Assembly (NCBI GenBank): GCA_016872555.1
Contig: VGZO01000015.1
Span: forward strand, 21,461-85,460
Reading direction: 5' to 3'
Length of the DNA stretch: 64,000 bases
Source: Planctomycetota bacterium
GTDB lineage: Bacteria; Planctomycetota; Planctomycetia; Pirellulales; UBA1268
The translations under genes were made by a program, and so were the position numbers. Position 1 is the stretch's first letter. Each line of letters begins with the position of its first letter. The notes beneath the pieces were generated by a model, which had not been told where the DNA came from, did not search any database, and saw only the letters and a program-made list of their open reading frames with translations. This document shows, piece by piece, positions 18,979 to 29,059 of this stretch.

Positions 18979-20457
18979 TCAGGCGAGCAGCTCACGGACC
19001 ACAGCTTGCCGCTCGACGCCCGTGAGGCGCTGGTCGAGCCCCTGGAAACGGAACGTGAACCGCTCGTGGTCGATGCCCAGGAGGTGGAGGATCGTGGCGT
19101 TGAAGTCGTTGATGTGGACCGGGTTCTCGACGACGTTGTAGGAGAAATCGTCGGTCTCGCCGAACGACACCCCGCCCCGCGCGCCACCGCCGGCCAGCCA
19201 CATGCAGTAGTTGCGCGGATGATGGTCGCGGCCGTAGGTGTCCTTCGTGAGCGTGCCCTGCGAGTAGACGGTGCGGCCGAACTCGCCCCCCCAGACGACG
19301 AGCGTCTCGTCGAGCATCCCGCGCTGCTTGAGGTCGGTGACCAAGGCCGCGGTCGCCTGGTCGGTGTCGAGGCACTGGGCCTTGAGGTCGGCGGGCAGGT
19401 TGCCGTGCTGGTCCCAGCCGCGGTGGAGGATCTGCACGGCGCGCACGCCGCGCTCGACCAGCCTCCGGGCGAGCAGGAGGCTGTGGGTGAACGACCCGGG
19501 CTTGCGGACGTCGTCGCCGTAGAGGGCCAGCGTCGCCGCCGATTCCCCCGCCAGGTCGGTCAGTTCCGGCACGCTGGATTGCATCCGGAAGGCCATCTCG
19601 TACTGGGCGATCCGCGTCCGGATCTCCGGGTCACGGTAGCGGGCGAAGGCGCGCTCGTTGAGCCGGCCGAGGCCGTCGAGCATCGTGCGGCGGTCGGCGC
19701 CGGTGACGCCGTCGGGATTGGGAAGGTAGAGGACCGGATCCCCCGACCCGCGCAGCGCCACCCCCGAGTAGCGGGTCGGCAGGAACCCGCTCGACCACAT
19801 CCGCGTGAACAGCGCCTGCGAGGGGTTGATGTCGGGCAGTGGTGTGAACACCACGAACGCCGGCAGGTCGTCGTTCTCGCTGCCAAGGCCGTACGCCAGC
19901 CAGCTCCCCAGGCTCGCCTTGCCGGGGATCTCGCTGCCGGTCATCACGAACGTGCAGGCGGGATCGTGGTTGATGGCGTTGGTGTGGATCGTCTTCACCA
20001 GCGCGATGTCGTCGACGATCCCCGCCGTGTACGGGAGGAGCTCCCTGTTGATCCACCGGCCGCATTGCCCGGCCTGGGTGAAGGCGAACTTCGACGGGGC
20101 GACGGGAAATCGCGCCTGGCCGCTGGTCATCGTCGACAACCGCTGCTCGCCGCGCACGCTCGGCGGCAGGTCCTTGTCGAAGTATTCCTGGAGCTTCGGC
20201 TTGTGGTCCCAGAGGTCGATCTGCGAGGGGCCGCCGTTGGTGTGGATGTAGATCACGGCCCGGGCGCGCGGGGCGTGGTGGGGCAGACCCGGCAGGGGCG
20301 GGTGGACGCGTGCCGTAACGCCGGCCGACGCGGCCGTCGCGCGGCGCTCGAGCAGCGCCAGTGCCGCCGTACCCAGGGCCATCCCCGACGACTGGAAGAA
20401 CAGCCGGCGCGCGGCGGCGGTGCGGAGTGCTTCGCGCACGGTGGTCGGCATCGTCAT
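18979..20457 (-). CDS. DUF1501 protein
   Basis: A 492-residue DUF1501 family protein. Its N-terminal hydrophobic leader ([18 protein letters not shown]) suggests export. Family motifs [46 protein letters not shown] and [12 protein letters not shown] are intact. ATG 20457 is chosen because GGAGA lies nine bases upstream; the open frame runs further but reads as low-complexity sequence. It follows the PSCyt1 gene by 22 bases and precedes the DUF1080 fusion by 44 bases, so all are probably in one transcript. Confidence 0.9.
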   Translation of the reverse strand: MTMPTTVREALRTAAARRLFFQSSGMALGTAALALLERRATAASAGVTARVHPPLPGLPHHAPRARAVIYIHTNGGPSQIDLWDHKPKLQEYFDKDLPPSVRGEQRLSTMTSGQARFPVAPSKFAFTQAGQCGRWINRELLPYTAGIVDDIALVKTIHTNAINHDPACTFVMTGSEIPGKASLGSWLAYGLGSENDDLPAFVVFTPLPDINPSQALFTRMWSSGFLPTRYSGVALRGSGDPVLYLPNPDGVTGADRRTMLDGLGRLNERAFARYRDPEIRTRIAQYEMAFRMQSSVPELTDLAGESAATLALYGDDVRKPGSFTHSLLLARRLVERGVRAVQILHRGWDQHGNLPADLKAQCLDTDQATAALVTDLKQRGMLDETLVVWGGEFGRTVYSQGTLTKDTYGRDHHPRNYCMWLAGGGARGGVSFGETDDFSYNVVENPVHINDFNATILHLLGIDHERFTFRFQGLDQRLTGVERQAVVRELLA

Positions 20458-20479
20458 CGTGGCGGGTCTCCGTGGGCCG

Positions 20480-23400
20480 TCAGTTCCGCGACAGCGTCTC
20501 GTCGAGATTGAGCAGCAGGTTGGCCAGGAGCGTGTAGGCGGCCAGCTCCTCGACCGCCATTCCCTCCGGCGGTTTCGATTCGCCATGGCTGACCAGCTTC
20601 CGCGCCGCCTCCGCGTCGGTGGCGTAGCGGGCCCGGTGGGCCGCCAGCGTGGTCGCCACGACCGCCGCCTCGTCCGACTCGGGATCACGGGCCAGGACCG
20701 TGCGGAACAACCAGCCGATCCGGGCGGAGTCGTCGGCTCCCCCCTCGGCCAAGGCGCGGGCCGCCAGCGCCCGGGCTGCCTCGACATGCTGGACGTCGTT
20801 GAGCAACTGCAGCGCCTGCAGCGGTGTATTGCTCCGCTCGCGGCGGGCGCAGAATTGCTCGCGGTTGGGCGCGTCGAAATTGACCATGAACGGCGGCGGC
20901 GCCGTCCGCTTGAGAAACGTGTACAGGCTGCGCCGGTAGAGCGCGGGCCCGGAGTCGCGCACGTACTTCGCCGTGTTGCTGCCGGCGAACCCGACCGGCT
21001 CCCAGATGTTGTCGGGCTGGTAAGGGCGCACGCCGCGGCCGCCGAACGTGCGGTCGAGCAGCCCCGACAGCGCCAGCGCGTTGTCGCGGATCAGCTCGGC
21101 GTCGAGGCGGATCCGCGGGCCGCGCGCGAGGAGCCGATTCTCCGGATCGGCCGCGAGCTGGGCCGGCTCGACGACGGCCGAGCGGAGAAACGCCCGGCTG
21201 GTCACGATCAGCTGCACCATCCGCCGCGTGTCCCAGCCGCCGTCGCGGTACTCGCACGCCAGCCAGTCGAGCAGTTCGGGGTGGCTGGGCGCCTCGCCCT
21301 GGAGGCCGAAGTCCTCGCTCGTCTTTACCAGCCCCGTCCCGAAGAACTGCTGCCACAGCCGGTTGGCGGCGACGCGCGGCGTGAGCGGCTGGCGTGGCGC
21401 CATGATCCACTGGGCGAGGTCGAGGCGGTTGGGGACGTCGCCGGTGGCCACCAGCAGCGGCGGGAGGAAGCCGGGCGTCGCACGCTGGACCTTCGCGCCG
21501 GGCTTGTCGTAGGCCCCGCGCTGCATGACGAAGCTCTCGCGCATCGTCGGCAGGTCGTTGAACACGAACGTCCGCGCCAGCCCCTTCTCGAGCTCCTCAC
21601 GCCGCGCCGTCGCCGTGCGGAGGAGGGACACCGCCTCGGCGAGCGCCGCGGTGCGCTCGCCCCACACCTGCGCCAGCCAATGCCGGCGCACGCGCGCCTG
21701 CTCCGCCGCGTCGGTCGTCTTCTCGATCCCCTGCTTGACCAGGCCGCGGAGGTCGCCGGGAACGTCGTCGAGCTTGTCCTTGCCGGTGCGCTCCTGCCAC
21801 CAGGCCGCCAGCGACCGGGCCGGGTCGCGAGCCGGATCGGAGACGGCGACGATGCCGAGGGCATCCCAGCGCACGTGGCCGCCGAATTGCGTCAGCGCGA
21901 ACCCTTCCAGTTTCGTCCCCGGGGCGAGCCCGACCTGCTCCGGCGCGATCGTGAGTTTCCGCCAGCCCCCCGGCTCCGGCAGGGGCCCGGCATGGAACCG
22001 CGACGGCTTCCCCGCCTCCCCCCAGTCGATCGCCGCCGGATCGCCCCACACCGCGCGGTGGTTCCAGCTGCCGGCGTGGAACTGGAGCATCACCGACTTC
22101 GGCGGAGCGGCCGGGTCGAGCCAGACATGGGCGACGATCTCGGCACCGACCGGGATCACGAGCGGCTCGGCGCCCGACTGGTAGAAGTCCTGGCCGATGC
22201 CGGTGGCGGTCCGGTCGAGGCAGCGCCGGCCGGAGTGGACGGCGCCCGGCTCACTGCCCTCGAACCACGCCAGCGGGGCGCCGGCCGACTGGACAGCCGC
22301 TCCGGCAGGAAAGTCGTCGTCGAGCCAGACCGTCTCGGTGCGCACCGGCTCGGGGCGCGGGTCGGCGGTCGCCGGATCGGCGTAGGCCACCGCGTCGAGC
22401 GCCGTCTCCAGCCCCTGGCGCAGACCCGGCAAACGGGCGTCGAGATCGGCCAGCTCGCGCTGTTCGTCGGCGGTGGGCAGCGTGATCGTCGGGGCGGTGG
22501 TGAGGATGTTGCCGTCGAACCCGGGATCGGCGGCCGAATTGAAGAACGCGTACAGCGAGTAGAACTCGCGCTGCGAGAGGGGATCGAACTTGTGGTCGTG
22601 GCACACGGCGCACTGCCCCGTCAGCCCCATCCACGCCTGGACCATCGTCGCCGTGCGGTCGACGGCGTAGCGGAACAGCAACTCGTCGTTGATCGAGCCG
22701 CCTTCGCTGGTGGTGACGTTTGAGCGCGAGAACCCGGTGGCCGTCTGCTGGGCCGTCGTCGCCCCGGGCAGGAGGTCGCCGGCGAGCTGCCAGATCGTGA
22801 ACGTGTCGAAGGGGAGGTTCTGTTTGAAGGCCTCGACGACCCAGTCGCGGTAGGCCCACATCTGCCGCTCGTTGTCGAGGTGGAGACCGTGGGTGTCGGC
22901 GTAGCGCGCCGCGTCGAGCCAGTGGCGCGCCATCTCCTCGCCATGGTGGGGGCTGGCGAGGAGCCGCTCGACGAAGCGATCGACGGCGTCCGCGGCCGGA
23001 TCGGCGACGAACGCTTCGACTTCCGCCGGAGTCGGGGGCAGCCCGACCAGCGCGAACGACAGCCGCCGGGCGAGCACGCGCCGGTCGGCCGGCGGATTGA
23101 CCGGCAGCCCCTCCTCCGCCAGCCGCGTTTCGAGGAACCGGTCGATCGGGTTGGCCACACCGGCCGGCCCGGCAGGGACCGGCGGGCGCGACAGCGGCCG
23201 GAACGACCAATGCGGTTCGAATGCGGCGCCGGCGGCGATCCAGCGCTCGAGGAGGTCCTGCTGGGCGGGGGTGAGCGATTTGTTGGTGTGCGGCGGCGGC
23301 ATCACCACGTCGGCGTCGGTGGCCCGGATCCGCGCCACCAGGGCGCTGGCCGCCGGCTGGCCGGGGACGACGGCGACGACGCCGCTGGCCAGGGCCGTCG

Positions 23401-23638
23401 TCGCCGCGGCCCCGTCGTCGAGCCGCAGCCCGGCCTCCTGCTTGGCCGGCCCGTGGCAGGCGTAGCAGGTGTCGGCGAGGAGCGGGCGGATGTCGCGGTC
23501 GAAGTGAACGGGTTTTTCCGCCGCCAGGCCGGTGGCCGCGAGGAGGGCCGCGGGGAGCCCGAGAAGACACGCCGTCGCCGTGGCCGACGACGGCCAGCGA
23601 CGGCTTCGTCCACGGACAATCAGACGCCGTTCGGCCAT
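20480..23638 (-). CDS. PSCyt1-DUF1549-DUF1553 cytochrome protein
   Basis: A 1,052-residue exported protein and first gene of the five-gene run down to 13492. After a signal peptide comes the planctomycete cytochrome C domain PSCyt1 with a CYACHG heme-binding motif (near residue 58) and the MPPPHTNK sequence. DUF1549 ([46 protein letters not shown]) spans about 165-375. About 430-620 is an insert with jelly-roll-like character ([10 protein letters not shown], then [14 protein letters not shown]). DUF1553 follows to the C-terminus ([24 protein letters not shown]). A role in periplasmic electron transfer or polymer breakdown is inferred, not shown. Confidence 0.92.
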   Translation of the reverse strand: MAERRLIVRGRSRRWPSSATATACLLGLPAALLAATGLAAEKPVHFDRDIRPLLADTCYACHGPAKQEAGLRLDDGAAATTALASGVVAVVPGQPAASALVARIRATDADVVMPPPHTNKSLTPAQQDLLERWIAAGAAFEPHWSFRPLSRPPVPAGPAGVANPIDRFLETRLAEEGLPVNPPADRRVLARRLSFALVGLPPTPAEVEAFVADPAADAVDRFVERLLASPHHGEEMARHWLDAARYADTHGLHLDNERQMWAYRDWVVEAFKQNLPFDTFTIWQLAGDLLPGATTAQQTATGFSRSNVTTSEGGSINDELLFRYAVDRTATMVQAWMGLTGQCAVCHDHKFDPLSQREFYSLYAFFNSAADPGFDGNILTTAPTITLPTADEQRELADLDARLPGLRQGLETALDAVAYADPATADPRPEPVRTETVWLDDDFPAGAAVQSAGAPLAWFEGSEPGAVHSGRRCLDRTATGIGQDFYQSGAEPLVIPVGAEIVAHVWLDPAAPPKSVMLQFHAGSWNHRAVWGDPAAIDWGEAGKPSRFHAGPLPEPGGWRKLTIAPEQVGLAPGTKLEGFALTQFGGHVRWDALGIVAVSDPARDPARSLAAWWQERTGKDKLDDVPGDLRGLVKQGIEKTTDAAEQARVRRHWLAQVWGERTAALAEAVSLLRTATARREELEKGLARTFVFNDLPTMRESFVMQRGAYDKPGAKVQRATPGFLPPLLVATGDVPNRLDLAQWIMAPRQPLTPRVAANRLWQQFFGTGLVKTSEDFGLQGEAPSHPELLDWLACEYRDGGWDTRRMVQLIVTSRAFLRSAVVEPAQLAADPENRLLARGPRIRLDAELIRDNALALSGLLDRTFGGRGVRPYQPDNIWEPVGFAGSNTAKYVRDSGPALYRRSLYTFLKRTAPPPFMVNFDAPNREQFCARRERSNTPLQALQLLNDVQHVEAARALAARALAEGGADDSARIGWLFRTVLARDPESDEAAVVATTLAAHRARYATDAEAARKLVSHGESKPPEGMAVEELAAYTLLANLLLNLDETLSRN

Positions 23639-23864
23639 GGTCGTGCCCCGGGACCCCTGATCTGTCGAAACCGCACCCCGCCGTCGGCCGCGCCTGCCGG
23701 CGACCTGGCAGATCGACGACCTCCGCCGATGTCGCGGCGGAGTCCCGAGCTCCGGAGACTTCGTTTGCGGATCGCCCTGCGGGACGGGCGACCGACCCCG
23801 ACCGGGAAGCTCGAAAGTTTCCCCCCGGGAACGTGGTTTGGCAAGGAATCAAAGACCGTTGCCG

Positions 23865-25232
23865 TCAGGCGACCACCGCCTCGTGAACCTCGCCGGCTAC
23901 GTCGGTGAGGCGGAAGTCGCGGCCGCCGTGGCGGTAGGTGAGGCGGAGGTGGTCGACGCCGAGGAGGTGGAGGATCGTGGCGTGGACGTCGTGGATGCTC
24001 ATCCGCCCGTCGACCGCGTAGTAGCCGTAGTCGTCGGTGGCACCGTAGCGGAACCCGCCGCGCACGCCCCCTCCGGCCATCCAGATCGTGAAGCCCTCGG
24101 GATTGTGGTCGCGGCCGTTGGTGCCCTGGGCCACCGGCGTCCGCCCGAACTCCCCCGACCAGACCACCAGCGTGTCGTCGAGCAGCCCGCGGCGGGCGAG
24201 GTCCTCGAGCAGCCCGGCGATCGGCTTGTCGACCTCGGCCGCCTTCTCGCCGTGGCCGGCGAGCAGGTCGGCGTGCTGGTCCCACTGCACCTTGCCGTCG
24301 CTGTGGGTCACCTGGATGAAGCGCACCCCCGCCTCGGCGAACCGCCGGGCGAGCAGGCACTGGCGGCCGAAGTTGGCGGTGACCGGGTCGTCGAGGCCGT
24401 ACAGCGCGAGGGTCTCCCGCGTCTCGCCGGAGAGATCCTCGACGGTGGGCATCGCCCGCTGCATGCGGAACGCCAATTCGAAGCTCTCGAGGCGCGATTC
24501 GAGGACCGGGTCGGCGGCGGCCTGGTCGCCGAGCCCGCGGATGAAGTCGAGCTGGGCGCGCTGGACGTCCGCCGACCAGCGCGGATTGGCGATGAACTTC
24601 ATCCGTGCCTCGGTCGCCGGCCGGCTGGCGACGCCGAGCGGCACCCCCTGGTGGCGCGCGGGGAGGAAGGCGCTGCCCCAGTTGTTGGCGCCACCGTGGG
24701 CGAGCGTCGGGCAGATCGTGACGAACGCGGGGAGGTCAGTGTTGAGCGTCCCCAGGCCGTAGCTCACCCAAGCCCCCATGCCGGGACGGACGAACGTGTC
24801 GCTGCCGGTGTGGAGCTTGAGGACGGCGCCGCCGTGGGCGGCATTGGTCCCGTGGACGCCATGGAGGAAACAGATCCGGTCGACGTGCCGGGCGACGTGC
24901 GGAAACAGGTCGCTCACCGGGCTGCCGCACTCGCCATACCGACGGAAGCGCCACGGACTGGCCAGGAGATTGCCGGTGGCGGCGAACTGGACGCGCGGCT
25001 TGGCCGCCGGAAACGGCTTGCCATCGTCGGCGCTGAGCTTCGGCTTGGGATCGAAGGTGTCGACGTGCGACGGGCCCCCCTTCATGAACATGAAGATCAC
25101 GCGCCGGGCGCGCACCGGCAGGCCGTGGTCGACGGTGCCGGCCAGCAGGTTCCGCGCGGCCAGCCAGCCGAAGCCGACGGCGCTGCCGGCCAGGGCACGG
25201 CGCCGGCTCGTCGGCAGGGGAATCGATTGCAT
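23865..25232 (-). CDS. DUF1501 protein
   Basis: A 455-residue DUF1501 protein. An arginine-rich leader (TSRRRALAGSAVGFGWLAARN) resembles a twin-arginine signal. Motifs IFMFMKGGPSHVDTFDPKP, LVVWSGEFGRTP and GRDHNPEGFTIWMAGGG are present. ATG 25232 has GGAGG five bases upstream and lies 12 bases after the PSCyt1 gene on the same strand. The 226-base stretch downstream, up to 23638, shows nothing definite. Confidence 0.92.
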   Translation of the reverse strand: MQSIPLPTSRRRALAGSAVGFGWLAARNLLAGTVDHGLPVRARRVIFMFMKGGPSHVDTFDPKPKLSADDGKPFPAAKPRVQFAATGNLLASPWRFRRYGECGSPVSDLFPHVARHVDRICFLHGVHGTNAAHGGAVLKLHTGSDTFVRPGMGAWVSYGLGTLNTDLPAFVTICPTLAHGGANNWGSAFLPARHQGVPLGVASRPATEARMKFIANPRWSADVQRAQLDFIRGLGDQAAADPVLESRLESFELAFRMQRAMPTVEDLSGETRETLALYGLDDPVTANFGRQCLLARRFAEAGVRFIQVTHSDGKVQWDQHADLLAGHGEKAAEVDKPIAGLLEDLARRGLLDDTLVVWSGEFGRTPVAQGTNGRDHNPEGFTIWMAGGGVRGGFRYGATDDYGYYAVDGRMSIHDVHATILHLLGVDHLRLTYRHGGRDFRLTDVAGEVHEAVVA

Positions 25233-25244
25233 CGCGGCCTCCGC

Positions 25245-27692
25245 TCAGCGCACGAAGAGGAGCTCGTCGCCCGCCAGCAGGCCCTGGGCGACGGCGGTCC
25301 AGGCCGCTGCCTCGCGCCCGGCGGGGGGCGTTCCCGCCTCCGCCAGCCGCGCGGTGATCCGCGCCACCGCCTCGGCGACGAGCCGCTCCTCGGCGGCTGT
25401 CGGGGAGCGGCCGAGGACGCGGCGGAAGAGAAGCAGGGGGCGTGGCGCGCCGTCGCCGGGGGTGGCGGCCAGCACGCTCGTCGCGACGCGTTCGGCCACG
25501 TCGAGGACGAGATCGCCGTTGAGCAGCCACAGCGCCTGCGAGGGCACCGTCGACGTGCCGCGGTCGCCGCAGGGGACGGCGCCGTCGGTGCAGTCGAACA
25601 GCCACAGGCAGTCCTGGATGTGATTGCGGATCACCGGCATGTAGATGCTGCGCCGCGGGGCGTCGTAGCGCGTGCCGTCGATCGAGGTGTGGTCGAAGAG
25701 GAACGCCCGGTTGGCGACGTGGAGCAGCGACCCGCCCATCGAGCGGTCGAGCGTGCCCCCCACGGCAAGCAGCGAATCGCGGATGCTCTCCGCCTCGAGG
25801 CGGCGGACGGTGGCGCGCCAAGCGAGGTGGTTGTCGGGGTCGACCTCCAGCGCTCGCGCGGCGGTCGGGCTGTCGGCAGCGGTGCTCGACCGCTGCCAGG
25901 CCGCCGAGAGGAGGATCCGCCGGTGGAGCGCCTTCAGCGACCACCCGGAGTCGACCAGTTCCGCCGCCAGCCAGTCGAGGAGCGGCTGGTTGACGGGCCG
26001 GTCGCCGAGCCGCCCGAAATTGTCGGTGGTGGCGACGATCCCGCGGCCGAAGTGCCAGCGCCACACCCGGTTGACGATCACCCGGGCGGTGAGCGGATGG
26101 CGCGGGTCGGTGAGCCAGTCGGCCAATTCGCGGCGGCCGCTCGCCGCCGGGGGAATCGCCAGCGGGCCGTCGATCTCGAGGACCACCGGCACGCCGCGCG
26201 GCACGCGCCGCCCCGGCACGAGGTGGTCGCCGCGGATGGCGATCCGGGCGTCGGCCGGAGTTCCCTCGACCACCCCCATCGCGGTGTCGAGCGGCACGAC
26301 CGCCCGCTCGGCCTCCGCCACCGCGTCGCGCAGCGCCGTGAGGCGCTGGTGAACCTCCTCGGGGAGCGACTCCTCCGCGACCGTCGCCGGATCGGTGCCG
26401 GCGGCGGCGACGGCGCCCCGGGCACTGGCCAGTTCGGCGGCGACCGCCCCCTTCCGCGCCTCGACGGTGGCCGTCGCCTCGGCATGGGCGGCGAGCGCCT
26501 CCGGAGTGGCGACGACGTTTTCCTGCCAGCGTGCGATCCGCGCCAGAGACTCCATCGACCGCGTGCTGGTGAAGATCCCTGCCAGTGCCGCGTAGTCGGC
26601 CTGGGAGACGGGATCAAACTTGTGGTTGTGGCAGCGGGCGCAGCCGAACGACAGCCCGAGGAACGCGCGCGACAGCGTGTCGACCTGCTCGTCGACGACG
26701 TCGGCGGCGAGCTTGGCCTGGTCCCCCTCGGCGAGCACCTTGGGGCCGAGGACGAGGAACCCGGTGGCGACGAAGAGCGCGTTGCGCTCGGCTGCCGGGG
26801 TGTCGGGGGTGGCGAGCAGGTCGCCGGCGACCTGGCGGCGGAGGAATCGGTCGTAGGGGAGGTCTTCGTTGAGGCTCGCGATCACCCAGTCGCGGTAGCG
26901 CCACGCGGTGCCGTGGGCGACGTTCTCGTCGAGCCCGTTGGAGTCGGCGTAGCGGACGACGTCGAGCCAGTGGCGCGCCCAGTGCTCGCCGTACTGGGGC
27001 GAGTCGAGGAGCCGGTCGACGACCCGGGCGAAGGCGTCGGGGGAATCGTCGGCGAGGAATGCCGCGACCTCGTCGGCAGAGGGCGGCAGGCCGGTGAGGT
27101 CGAACGTCACGCGGCGCAGGAGCGTCGCCCGATCGGCCGGTCCGGTCGGTTCGACGCCGACGGCGGCGAGGGCCTGGCGCACGAAGGCGTCGATCGGATC
27201 GGCGGCCCCGGCGACGACGGGCACGGGCGGGCGGACGACCGGGGTGAACGACCAGTGGGCGCGCTGGGCCACCGGATCGAAGGGCGGCAGCGGCGGCGGT
27301 GGCTCGAGCGACCCGCCGGGGTGCGGTGCCCCGGCTTCGATCCAGGCCGTCACGAGTGCCAGCTCGTCGGCGGGCAGCGCCTCCCCCGGCGGCATGAGGA
27401 GCGTTTCGTCGCGGCGGAGCACGGCCCGGGCCAGCAGGCTCTCGGCGAGGCTTCCCGGAACGATCGCGGGACCGGAGTCACCACCGGCGACGAGGCCCGC
27501 GAACGAGTCGAGCCGCAGCCCTCCCTCCTGGCGCTGGGCGCCATGGCAGTGGCCGCAGCGGCGCTCGAGGACGGGGGCGACCCGCGCCGTGAAGTCGTCG
27601 GCGGTCAGGTGCGCTTCGCCGGCTCGGGCCCGGCCCGGAGCCACGGCGCCGGCCAGCAACAGCGACAGGGCGAGGAGGCGACGGAGGGCCAT
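25245..27692 (-). CDS. PSCyt1-DUF1549-DUF1553 cytochrome protein
   Basis: An 815-residue exported protein. A signal peptide (LLALSLLLAGAVAPGRARAGE) is followed by a PSCyt1 heme domain with CGHCHG (about residue 46) and LMPPGEALP, DUF1549 (RVTFDLTGLPPSADE, HWLDVVRYADSNGLDE, CARCHNHKFDPVSQ) and DUF1553 (LADWLTDPRHPLTARVIVNRVWRWHFG). Between them lies an alanine-rich helical stretch (about 430-500), probably a coiled coil. It forms a two-gene unit with the DUF1501 gene 12 bases downstream. Confidence 0.92.
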   Translation of the reverse strand: MALRRLLALSLLLAGAVAPGRARAGEAHLTADDFTARVAPVLERRCGHCHGAQRQEGGLRLDSFAGLVAGGDSGPAIVPGSLAESLLARAVLRRDETLLMPPGEALPADELALVTAWIEAGAPHPGGSLEPPPPLPPFDPVAQRAHWSFTPVVRPPVPVVAGAADPIDAFVRQALAAVGVEPTGPADRATLLRRVTFDLTGLPPSADEVAAFLADDSPDAFARVVDRLLDSPQYGEHWARHWLDVVRYADSNGLDENVAHGTAWRYRDWVIASLNEDLPYDRFLRRQVAGDLLATPDTPAAERNALFVATGFLVLGPKVLAEGDQAKLAADVVDEQVDTLSRAFLGLSFGCARCHNHKFDPVSQADYAALAGIFTSTRSMESLARIARWQENVVATPEALAAHAEATATVEARKGAVAAELASARGAVAAAGTDPATVAEESLPEEVHQRLTALRDAVAEAERAVVPLDTAMGVVEGTPADARIAIRGDHLVPGRRVPRGVPVVLEIDGPLAIPPAASGRRELADWLTDPRHPLTARVIVNRVWRWHFGRGIVATTDNFGRLGDRPVNQPLLDWLAAELVDSGWSLKALHRRILLSAAWQRSSTAADSPTAARALEVDPDNHLAWRATVRRLEAESIRDSLLAVGGTLDRSMGGSLLHVANRAFLFDHTSIDGTRYDAPRRSIYMPVIRNHIQDCLWLFDCTDGAVPCGDRGTSTVPSQALWLLNGDLVLDVAERVATSVLAATPGDGAPRPLLLFRRVLGRSPTAAEERLVAEAVARITARLAEAGTPPAGREAAAWTAVAQGLLAGDELLFVR

Positions 27693-27754
27693 GCGATCGA
27701 GCCCACGGGGACTGCCACGAGTCTACCACCGCCACCGCGCCGGTCGTGCCCACG

Positions 27755-28993
27755 TCACGGCACCCGCGCGATCACGCACGTGAGGTATTCGCCGTCGAGG
27801 CAACTGGCACTCACGGGGTGGTCGGGGGCCGCCCCGCGCACCTCGAGGAGCCGGATCGACCGCCGCGCCTGCTGGGCGACGCCGGCGAGCATCGTCAGGA
27901 ACTCGTCGCGTCCCACGGCCCCGGAACAGCTGCAGGTGACGAGCGTTCCGCCCGGTTCGAGGAGGTCGACGGCGAGGCGGTTGATGCGGTGGTAGGCGCG
28001 GAGCGCGTCGGCCACGGTGGCGCGGCTCCGGGCGAACTTCGGCGGATCGAGGACCACCATCCCGTAGCGCTCGCCGGATCCGGCCAGCTCGGCGAGCCGT
28101 TCGAAGGCGTCGGCCGTCTCCACCGCCATAGTCGCCAGGCCGTTGAGCCGGGCGTTGGCGGCCGCCAACGCCGTCGCCTTGGCGCTGGAATCGACCGCGA
28201 GCACGGCGCTGGCCCCGGCCGCGGCGGCGGTGAGGGCGAAGCCCCCCGAGTAGCAGAACATGTCGAGCACGCGCTTTCCCGGTGCGTGGCGCGCCGCGGC
28301 GTGACGATTGTCACGTTGGTCGAGGTAGAAGCCGGTCTTCTGCCCCGCAGCGAGGTCGATCCCGTAGCGGAGATTTCCTTCGCGGACGAACACCGGCCCG
28401 TCGGGGGCCTGGCCGCGCACGACCCGGTCGGGGAGGTGGAGCCCCTCGAGGCCGGCGAGCCCGCGCTCGGCGCCGCGGAGGAGGATGCCCCGCGTCGGCG
28501 TCAGCGTCCCGAGGATGCCGGACAGCGTCTCCAGCCGGGCCGCCATCGCCAGCGCCGTCACCTGGACGCACAGCCACTCGCCGTAGCGGTCGACGACCAA
28601 TCCGGAGAGGTCGTCTCCCTCGCTGTTGACGAGGCGCACGGCGCCGTCGGTGGCGTCGAGGCCGAGGTGGCGGCGGAGGGCGACGGCGGCGGCGATCCGC
28701 CCTTCCCACAGCGCCCCGTCGAGCGGCTGCGCCGGATCGAAGGCATACAGCCGCACGCGCAGCCGGCTGTGGGGATTGAACAGCCCGCGGGCCACGAACC
28801 GCCCCTCGTGGGTCGCCAGATCGACGACGTCACCGGCCGCCGGGTCGCCGTCGAGGCGGGCGATCGCCGAATCGAGCACCCAGGGATGGCGACCGAAGAA
28901 CGGCCGGGCCCGCTTCGGCTTGAGAACGACGGTGGCCGTGGGCAGCCCGTCGGCGGCGGGCGGCGACGGTGACGGCGGCACAGCGGGGTCCAT
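27755..28993 (-). CDS. rlmI: Class I SAM-dependent rRNA methyltransferase (RlmI-like)
   Basis: A 412-residue cytosolic methyltransferase of the RlmI/RlmK-like family, in which the named E. coli enzyme makes m5C1962 in 23S rRNA. The N-terminal PUA domain (KPKRARPFFGRHPWVLDSAI) is followed by the EEHEE-type middle domain and a Rossmann methyltransferase domain (VLDMFCYSGGFALTAA as motif I, VLDPPKFARS as the DPP motif IV, TCSCSG with the catalytic-type Cys). ATG 28993 is used. The exact target nucleotide in this organism is inferred from family membership. Confidence 0.88.
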   Translation of the reverse strand: MDPAVPPSPSPPAADGLPTATVVLKPKRARPFFGRHPWVLDSAIARLDGDPAAGDVVDLATHEGRFVARGLFNPHSRLRVRLYAFDPAQPLDGALWEGRIAAAVALRRHLGLDATDGAVRLVNSEGDDLSGLVVDRYGEWLCVQVTALAMAARLETLSGILGTLTPTRGILLRGAERGLAGLEGLHLPDRVVRGQAPDGPVFVREGNLRYGIDLAAGQKTGFYLDQRDNRHAAARHAPGKRVLDMFCYSGGFALTAAAAGASAVLAVDSSAKATALAAANARLNGLATMAVETADAFERLAELAGSGERYGMVVLDPPKFARSRATVADALRAYHRINRLAVDLLEPGGTLVTCSCSGAVGRDEFLTMLAGVAQQARRSIRLLEVRGAAPDHPVSASCLDGEYLTCVIARVP

Positions 28994-29059
28994 GGCTCAC
29001 ACCGGCAGGGGGCCGCGGGCGCCACGGCGCGCCGCGGGGCGGAACGGTCGCCGCGCGGA

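Noticed and set aside
23838..27995. Very long plus-strand open frame (about 1,385 codons)
   Set aside because: It lies antisense to the DUF1501 and PSCyt1 genes, which have signal peptides, ribosome-binding sites and conserved motifs. Its translation is Arg/Gly/Asp-biased without motifs, as expected for antisense of GC-rich codons.
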